A stretch of DNA of 64,000 bases from Pyrenochaeta sp. MPI-SDFR-AT-0127 (Eukaryota > Ascomycota > Dothideomycetes > Pleosporales > Cucurbitariaceae). The notes under the pieces are model-generated. The model worked only from the letters and a program-made list of their open reading frames with translations. It was not told the DNA's origin and ran no database searches. Shown piece by piece: positions 57,408 through 64,000 of the stretch (position 1 is its first letter; every line of letters starts with the position of its first letter). Position numbers and translations under genes: made by a program. The stretch spans positions 797,843 through 861,842 of the forward strand of contig JAGTJM010000009.1 in the NCBI GenBank assembly GCA_020747015.1. The letters run 5' to 3'.

Positions 57408-59649
57408 CTACTTTCTCTTCTCGTAACCATCATCCTCCCAATCCTCCTTGATCATGTCTGCCCCTTTCTCGGCCAACATGTAGATCGCTGCGAGAATATT
57501 GACATCTGGCAACACTGGCACGATACTACAGTCAATCACTCTCAACCCATCGACTCCATAGACCTGCAGCCTTGGATTTACAACACCACCATCCTCCTCC
57601 GGTAACATCTGCACGGTACCCGTGGCGTGCCAATTGGGAAACGTGTTCGCCTTAATGTATTCTAATATTGCCTCATCGTCATCATCAGCAACCGCAGGTC
57701 CGGGGCTAACCTCGCCGCCAAATTCGCCAATGGTGAAAGCCTGGAGTGCAGGATGTCTGAGAATGGAACGGAGATATTTGAATGAGGCGATGCCGATGGC
57801 ACTATCTGTAGGGTCGGCGTAATAATTTGAATTGATCAACGGAGAATCAGACATTGAAGCGGAGCGCAGCTTTATGGTACCGCGGGAGAGCTGCACCATG
57901 CTGCTTGCCGTGACCGAGATGTACGATTCATTAGGCAGCGGTGCCCAAAATGGGGTGGGGACCCAGGGATACCATACTGATTCGAACAGATATTCAATGT
58001 GGGTTTGGTTGGCGAGACCGGCGTCGATGACAGCTTGTGCACCAATCTCCTTTAATTGGGCTTCAGTTAGCTTTTGAAACCCGTTCGTGATACCCGAAGG
58101 TGCTGTATATGGGCCTGTAAGATTGGTGTAGAACAGGGTTTGGGCCTCCCGTAGGCTTTCAGGCGAGCGAGACATGTCTGTTGTAGATGCGTTGTCTTGT
58201 GCACGAGCCATAATGCTGAAGACAGAGTGATCGTTGAGGCTGTAGTGAGGTTAGTACGGTGTTGGGAGTCGATGGAAGTTTCCAATAGCATAATCCTCTA
58301 TGTAGGATATTGAATTGCATACATCCAGGCGAATCATAGAACTTACTGTTGTCCAACATTCTCATTAACGACAACTGGCTCAATACCCACTTTCTTGAGC
58401 TCCTCAGCTGGTCCAATGCCCTAAACATGTGAATACGACTAAAAGGATCCTTCATACGGTGGTGTAAGCACTTACTGACACCATTAGAAGCTGAGGCGAA
58501 TGAAAAGCTCCCATGCTGACAATGACCTCGTTCCTGACCCTTGCTTGGCTCACGAATCCAGTCCGCTGCTCAATATAGCTGACGCCAATAGCACGTGGCT
58601 GACTTGTAGAATTTCCAGACGGACTGCTCATAACTATGCCAGTGACCGGAGAATCATGCAGCACTCTCAAATTCGTTCTATTTTTCGCTTGCTGATAGAA
58701 GCTATCGTAGCTTGAGCTTCTTCTTAATTTGCTGTTGAGCGTTCCCGTGCCGTGCTTGATTCCTACCCCATCTCCAACGTTTAGATCATCAACGATAGGA
58801 ATATTGGCGGCTTCAGAACAAGCAACGATGAAACCATCCGTGGATGGAGGGACGTATCCTTGGAAACCAAGTTCGAGAGGTCCTGTACCGTACGCACTCG
58901 GTGTAAATGTCTTGTAGTCCTGGCTAAATGCTGCGAGCTCTGGAGTTGTCGGCGCGTTGAACTTTGTGCTCTTCACGAATAAGGGATACACATCGTCCCA
59001 ACCCCATCCAGGATTGCCTTTCTCGACCCAGTGATCGTACACACTAGCGGAGCCTCGTGCATAGTAAAGGCCATTAGTTGTGCTTGAGCCACCCAGCGTT
59101 CGTCCACGAAGGTATTGAAGTGTGCGGTTGTTCAAGTGCTCTTGCGGTGTTGTCAAGAGCCCCCAGTCTATGACGCTACCTTTGATAAACTGGTTTCCGC
59201 CTGGAGATTCATAAGCGAGAACTTGTTCCGGATTTGGGCCTGCTTCAAGCACAAGCACGGTGAATTTCCCCGTTTCTGTCAATCGGTTTGCCAATACTAG
59301 GCCAGCTGTCCCTCCTGCGGCTTGTCAGCACGATATCTCGAACAAGTCGCTCGATTCATTGTATTCAAGGCCCTCAAAATGAGAAACATGGAACGTTTTT
59401 GCGCCAACTAGAGCCCACTAGGGTCTAAGGGAATGAAGACATACCACCGGCGATGATGAAATCATACTCTTCGTTAAAAGTGGGCTCTTTTTCTGCTTCT
59501 TGTGATGGAGGAGTATCGCCTGATGATTGCCGCTTGGGAAATTGCGAGTGATGTAAATTGTATGTTGGCCATGCTGACGTAAAGCTCAGTAGCGAGGACA
59601 CCGACAACAATGCATATAGCGACACTTGTCCGACTGTAATATGCCGCAT
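57408..59649 (-). CDS. secreted GMC oxidoreductase (AA3-like)
   Basis: Four exons with introns 59315-59444, 58421-58475 and 58240-58346 (130, 55 and 107 nt) give 649 codons. A signal peptide is present (MRHITVGQVSLYALLS, then VSSLLSFTSA). The FAD-binding motif is GGGTAGLVLANRL, split by intron 1, followed by the GMC signature RGRTLGGSSTTNG. Near the C-terminus are the active-site histidine in NWHATGTVQM and, in place of a second histidine, an asparagine (PDVNILAAIYMLAEKGADM). GMC enzymes oxidise alcohols or sugars, sometimes making H2O2. With AA9 and GH10 in the window a role in lignocellulose breakdown is plausible, but the substrate is not predictable. The TATA box 150 bp upstream fits this start. 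Confidence 0.9.
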
Positions 59650-59794
59650 GTTTAGAGGCGCCTTTATAGGCTATAGATCTAACCGTTGATGTTTCAGATG
59701 GAGGTAAAGCGGGTTGGTAACAATGGAAGGTCTACCACTCTGAAGTAAGCAATGAAATCAAAGTGAGCACGGGAACAGATCTTCAAGTACACCT

Positions 59795-59801
59795 CTTTAT
59801 A
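59795..59801 (-). promoter_or_regulatory. TATA box of the GMC gene
   Basis: Reads TATAAAG on the minus strand, about 150 bp upstream of the ATG at 59649. A second TATA-like word at 59662-59668 is only 13 bp from the ATG and so is unlikely to be the promoter. Confidence 0.4.
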
Positions 59802-62800
59802 CTGAACTCTTGGCGTCAGCCGTCGTAAGCAAAGTCATAGTTTCAATGCCAAGATAAGCTATCCAAGATTGACGGTCCATGGTACTCGACCGCAGGACGT
59901 GCAGAAATCAGGATGTAAAGCTCGACATCCTGCGGGATGCTCAGCCAAATGCGCTGTTTCCAATCTACCCTGAGGCATTTCATCTGGTCATAAAACATGA
60001 TTGTACATTGAGTCACTGAATTTGGCTTCAAGAATAGATACATAATTACTACAATGCCTGTGAACAAGAGCCTTGTGTGAGCGTATGAGTGAGTTTCGCA
60101 AACTTCCAGGATTTGAATGCCCGGGATGTGTCTTCATAGCCACTTACGTACATTTCGATGGCCAAGGACGCACTGTCTCTTACTTTGTTACGAAAAGAAG
60201 CATTTGTGGTACCCTCCAACGTCTACTCCGTGCTGTGCGGTGTTAGCTTGATCCAAAGCCATGGCAACATCGTCATAGTCAAGCCTGCCCAGCCATTTGA
60301 TTCGCAAGATCGCGGCTCAGCGTCGATCGCCGCAAAGCAAGAATAAGCATGCCCAGCCGTCCGGCCCGGACAATATAAGCCTGTGAGTATGTGACTGGTG
60401 CTTTGTTGCCCGGGGCAGATGCTAATGCAGTGAGAGCGGGGCGGAGACGGCACCGGAGGTGCGGGGAAGCCAGCCACCCGCGTACCGCGAGGCAGACACC
60501 ATGCGTAAGATTTGGGAATACAGTGAGACCGATCCTGTACTGTTGTGAAATGCAGTTCTACAGGTAGTCAGATTTCCAAGGAATTGAGTGATCACACACC
60601 ATGCTCAACGCAGTCTTTACAGTAGGGCCACCCGGTAGTCCTGACGAGGGTTTGTAGGTAATACGCATCTGTAGCTACAACTACTAAATGCCATTTTAAT
60701 ATATCTTTGTAGCTCTAGGAACCACTTTTATAAGGATTTGTACATGCGCGCATCTTTACTGAGTTTACTAATGGACAGATTGGCGGGCTTTCGAATGCCC
60801 CAAGGGGCGCATCGTAGATGAAGGCGCGTCCGATTCATTTCAGCATCAAGACGAATGCTGCGGAAGCCTGACTATTGTCTTCGATGACAGTCGAGATCTG
60901 AGTACATAACGTTAACCTCGTGAGCATTATCAAACCCAGTAACATCATGAAGCTCTGATCCCTAATCGAAGGTTTGCTCGTGATGTGACTACACTTAGCA
61001 TCTTCAAATCGATTACCGGAAGCATCCAGGTGATCATTGTTGAATTACAAACTAGGAGTAGCTTTTTGCTTCACTGGCTGTTCAATGCGTGCCCCGCTCA
61101 TTCCCTCCCCTCTACTACCGTTTCCACGCTTGTAGTGAGAGCACCCACCGAAGTAGTTCGCAGCATCATAACACCAGCATCAAGTGCGTCGCTTCTTCTC
61201 CGGGTTATAGCCAATTTTTATATAACCTGCATGTGCTAAATAAAGAGCTTGATTGAAAGCACCTGAGAACGGAGCTTGAGTTCAGCCTCCTTGCAGTTGA
61301 ATTCGACCAGGATTCCATGCATTCAATTTGAAGAACGGGGTTCTTCCCAACCCTGGGAGTGCACATCACCGCATACACTGAGGCAAGAGTCAAGCTAAGC
61401 CTCCCTTTGTCTAGCAAGCCCATCTTCCGTGTACTAGTTCTGAGATGGAAAATCATTATTTTACGGTACATGATGCTTGACGACATTTTAGTCTGGGTGG
61501 TCATATGTCTAAGTGCCGAGTATCCGCAATCCAGTGGGGTTAACTCTATCTCCCCCGGCATGAGTACGGACAGATACTGCTTTGACACCCCGAATCATCG
61601 AAATCCGACTACTAAATTGATTATCCACTGAGAGATTGTCTTCGACAATCGCCATAGCCCATCATTCGAAGGCCACTAGGTTCGGCAAATAGCCTCGCTC
61701 CGTTTGCATTACCACAACCACTTTTGATGCTTCTTTCAATCAGTCATGTATCATGCTCAAGAACACTTGGATCTTGGTCAGTCAGTATGACACGCCGCGC
61801 AACTTCTGCAGGGGTTGTCCATACGAAATGGTTCCTGGGTGATACTAGTTCCAACCTCCGTAAATTCCAATGAGCTGATAACTCTTTGTTCCCAGAGAAA
61901 CTCTCACATAATTCCATCCTTTCTATTTCTACGACTCGGCCATACTTGATGAGTCTTCAAGCCTGGAAAGCAACAATGTGTTTGGGACGACACATGCATT
62001 AACAGTTTCCCCAAGCTTTAAGAACAAGGTCATTCCACGTGATTAAGATGATGAGAAATGACCAAAGTATTACATTCCAGCCACGCTCTAACAATGCTTA
62101 GTCTAATTTGTATCCAGGTAGTTGTTTTAGCCAGATCGAACAAGATCGCAACCACATCTGACAGACGGTTCTGAGTCCTACCAGCCTTTCGCCCCTACCC
62201 ATTTATCATGCGGCTAACCATACCAATGGCAGCGCTCTTGCTCAGTCAGTTCATAGCTAAACATATCCTATCGCGCTATGGCCGATTTCTAGAGAAGCAG
62301 GTGTGGTCCGGGAAAACGGCTATTATTAGGCTAATCTGATTGGCTTGGATATTGACAAGTTTGCACTACTTCAGGAAATGACAGATCGTGAGTGCAGAAA
62401 TCTCCGAGGATTCTCTTGTCGTCATCGAATTACTCGACATCTACCGGCAGACAGTTGCGGTCAAATACAATAATTGAGACCCGAAAAAGCCATACAGTGC
62501 AGAATTACAGTGTTCTGAACCTGCAGTGGACCTCTGTAGATGTGGCAGCCCTGACGCGGAGAGACAGGGTGAACAGATGCATAAATTACTGTGCATGTTG
62601 ATCTTATTGTATATTGTGGCGGGTCGTGTTCATCAACCGTGGTAATGGACCCTGAACGGCCCAGCAACCTGGCAATATGCACCCAGTTTGCATCACCTTC
62701 CCAGTCATGATTGAAGAGCAGTTTGTCAAGTACGGGAACATGGAACATATCACATCAAGCCCAACCCTTGTTTAACCGGTTATGCTTAATGACTAAGATA

Positions 62801-63087
62801 GCCAGACCTGCACCTACGTTATGGCGCCGCCAGTAGATGGGACCTGCAGCTCACGTGTTTATTTACCCCAGATACAAATTTCGCTAAGCAAATGAAAGGT
62901 GTGCGCCTAGTGCCTCTATCCCAGGATCAGTAGGTGAGCCGCTCATTTCCCCGAAGTTCCCGAGGTCCAAGCCGGCTGATTTGTGGATTAGTTTGGGACT
63001 TCTCCGCACGAAGGAGTCAGTGGCGTACGGAGCCAGGTTGGAGAGCCTCCAAAATCCAGAGGCAAATTTGGCATGAGCCACAAACCC

Positions 63088-63094
63088 GGTTAAA
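63088..63094 (+). promoter_or_regulatory. possible XlnR/Xyr1-type site upstream of GH10 gene
   Basis: GGTTAAA lies about 160 bp before the xylanase start. The known regulator prefers GGCTAA-like words; a related GGCTAA is further upstream at 62329. The assignment is weak because the words are short. Confidence 0.25.
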
Positions 63095-63255
63095 AAGCCA
63101 TGCGGATGAACCGCAGAAACGGATAGATAGATTGAAGATACAGGCGCTAAGCTTCTAGAATAACCGTCGAACGACATATATGATGGAGTGAGACTGCTGC
63201 AGAGGTGTATCCGTGGCAGAGACCGAAAATCCCACGCTTCATCTCCCAAAACATC

Positions 63256-64000
63256 ATGCGCTTCACCAACATTGTTGCAGCTTTGGCGGTTGCCAGCTCG
63301 GCCATTGCCGCGCCGTATGTCAAATTACACCTTGAGCACACAATTTTTGCTAAGTAATTCAATGTAGTGCACCCAAAGAGGACAGCCTCTACAAAGCCGT
63401 GAAGAAAGCTGGCCGGCAATTCATCGGAACCGCCCTGACACTACGAGATGAGCCTAGAGAGGGAGAGATCATCAAGCAGGAATTCAACGCATTCACTCCA
63501 GAGAACTCAATGAAGTGGGAGTCAACAGAGCCATCGCGGGGCAACTTCACTTTCACAGACGCTGATCGCTATGCTGCATTTGCGAAAAAGAACAACCTCC
63601 AAGTTCATTGCCATACTCTTGTTTGGCACAGTCAACTTCCCCAATGGGTTTCAAATGGCGGTTTTGACAACAAAACTTTGATCGGCATCATGGAAGACCA
63701 TATCAAGGCCATTGTCACCCGCTATAAGGGAGTTTGCACACGCTGGGATGTGGTCAACGAGGCGCTGAATGAGAATGGAACATATCGATCCAGCGTCTGG
63801 TTGAACACTATCGGAGAGGCCTACCTACCCATTGCTTTCAGACTTGCAAAGAAGTATGATAGCAAGGCCAAGTTGTACTGTAAGTCATATGCCCTCCTTT
63901 CCACCTTGTGGCATCCGCTAATTTGCCCCAGACAACGATTACAACCTTGAGTATAATTCCGAGAAGACCGCTGGCGCCAAGCGCATTGTAAAACTTATCA
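63256..64000 (+). CDS. GH10 endo-1,4-beta-xylanase, 5' part (cut by window edge)
   Basis: This secreted enzyme hydrolyses xylan. The first exon encodes a signal peptide (MRFTNIVAALAVASSAIAAP); introns 63315-63367 and 63880-63931 (53 and 52 nt) keep the frame. Conserved GH10 features in order: FIGTALTLRDE, FNAFTPENSMKWESTEPSRG, the strand HCHTLVWHSQLPQWV, the acid/base glutamate in RWDVVNEALNENG, and YNDYNLEY, as in the family. The nucleophile region lies beyond the window, so completeness cannot be judged. No CBM precedes the catalytic domain. Divergent from the GMC gene; GGTTAAA lies 160 bp upstream. Confidence 0.93.

Larger units (their letters stand above)
59650..63255. other. 3.6-kb region between divergent GMC and GH10 genes
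   Basis: The region probably contains both promoters. Frames such as a 51-codon one near 60085 lack support. GGCTAA occurs at 62329-62334 and GGTTAAA at 63088-63094, words that resemble binding sites of the XlnR/Xyr1 xylanase regulator, but they are short and could be chance. Confidence 0.4.

Noticed and set aside
59662..59668. TATA-like word next to the GMC start
   Set aside because: Only 13 bp from the ATG, too near for a promoter; the element at 59795-59801 is at a sensible distance.
60085..60243. 51-codon frame starting MSEFRKLPGF with four cysteines
   Set aside because: No signal peptide, homologue or promoter evidence; length is within chance expectation.

Overview
The window looks like nuclear DNA of a filamentous ascomycete, probably a Dothideomycete (Pleosporales-like). 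This placement is inferred from gene content and style, not from a marker gene. Supporting signs are short GT-AG introns (about 47-160 nt), HET-domain and Goodbye-type STAND genes, lignocellulose-active secreted enzymes (CE15, AA9, GMC, GH10), conserved fungal regulators (HAM-2/Far11, CBF1, KDM4, YAG7), and an AT-rich block that looks like a RIP-mutated repeat. I saw no tRNA, rRNA, CRISPR array or intact transposon.

Layout. 0-10 kb: the 5' end of a secreted-protein gene leaving the window on the left, an F-box gene, the AT-rich block, a glucuronoyl-esterase-like CE15 gene and an AA9 lytic polysaccharide monooxygenase. 10-21 kb: a minimal DnaJ-type zinc-finger protein, a flavocytochrome b2-like dehydrogenase, the STRIPAK subunit HAM-2/Far11 and the bHLH factor CBF1, all on the minus strand. 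24-32 kb: a YAG7-like RGG protein and a KDM4/KdmA histone demethylase on the plus strand. These genes form a conserved housekeeping core.

33-57 kb is accessory in character. It holds a large STAND (NLR-like) protein with a Goodbye-like N-terminus, a P-loop ATPase region, a repeat region and a C-terminal ZZ-like zinc finger; a glycosylated multi-pass membrane protein; an RBR ubiquitin ligase divergent from a 1120-residue intracellular collagen-like protein; a small cysteine-rich secreted protein; a membrane-anchored protein with an 11-residue repeat stalk encoded by 33-bp tandem units; and a HET-domain protein. Several of these families act in fungal non-self recognition, so the segment may be an immunity or incompatibility island. 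That role is inference.

57-64 kb: a secreted GMC oxidoreductase and the 5' part of a GH10 xylanase, transcribed divergently. With CE15 and AA9 on the left, the window carries enzymes for glucuronoxylan-lignin esters, cellulose, xylan and possibly H2O2 supply.

Gene models were joined by eye from open frames and splice sites. For the ten multi-exon models presented with confidence, the joined exons give whole codon numbers (the GH10 model is cut by the window edge). Lengths and residue numbers depend on these models, and no database search was possible.
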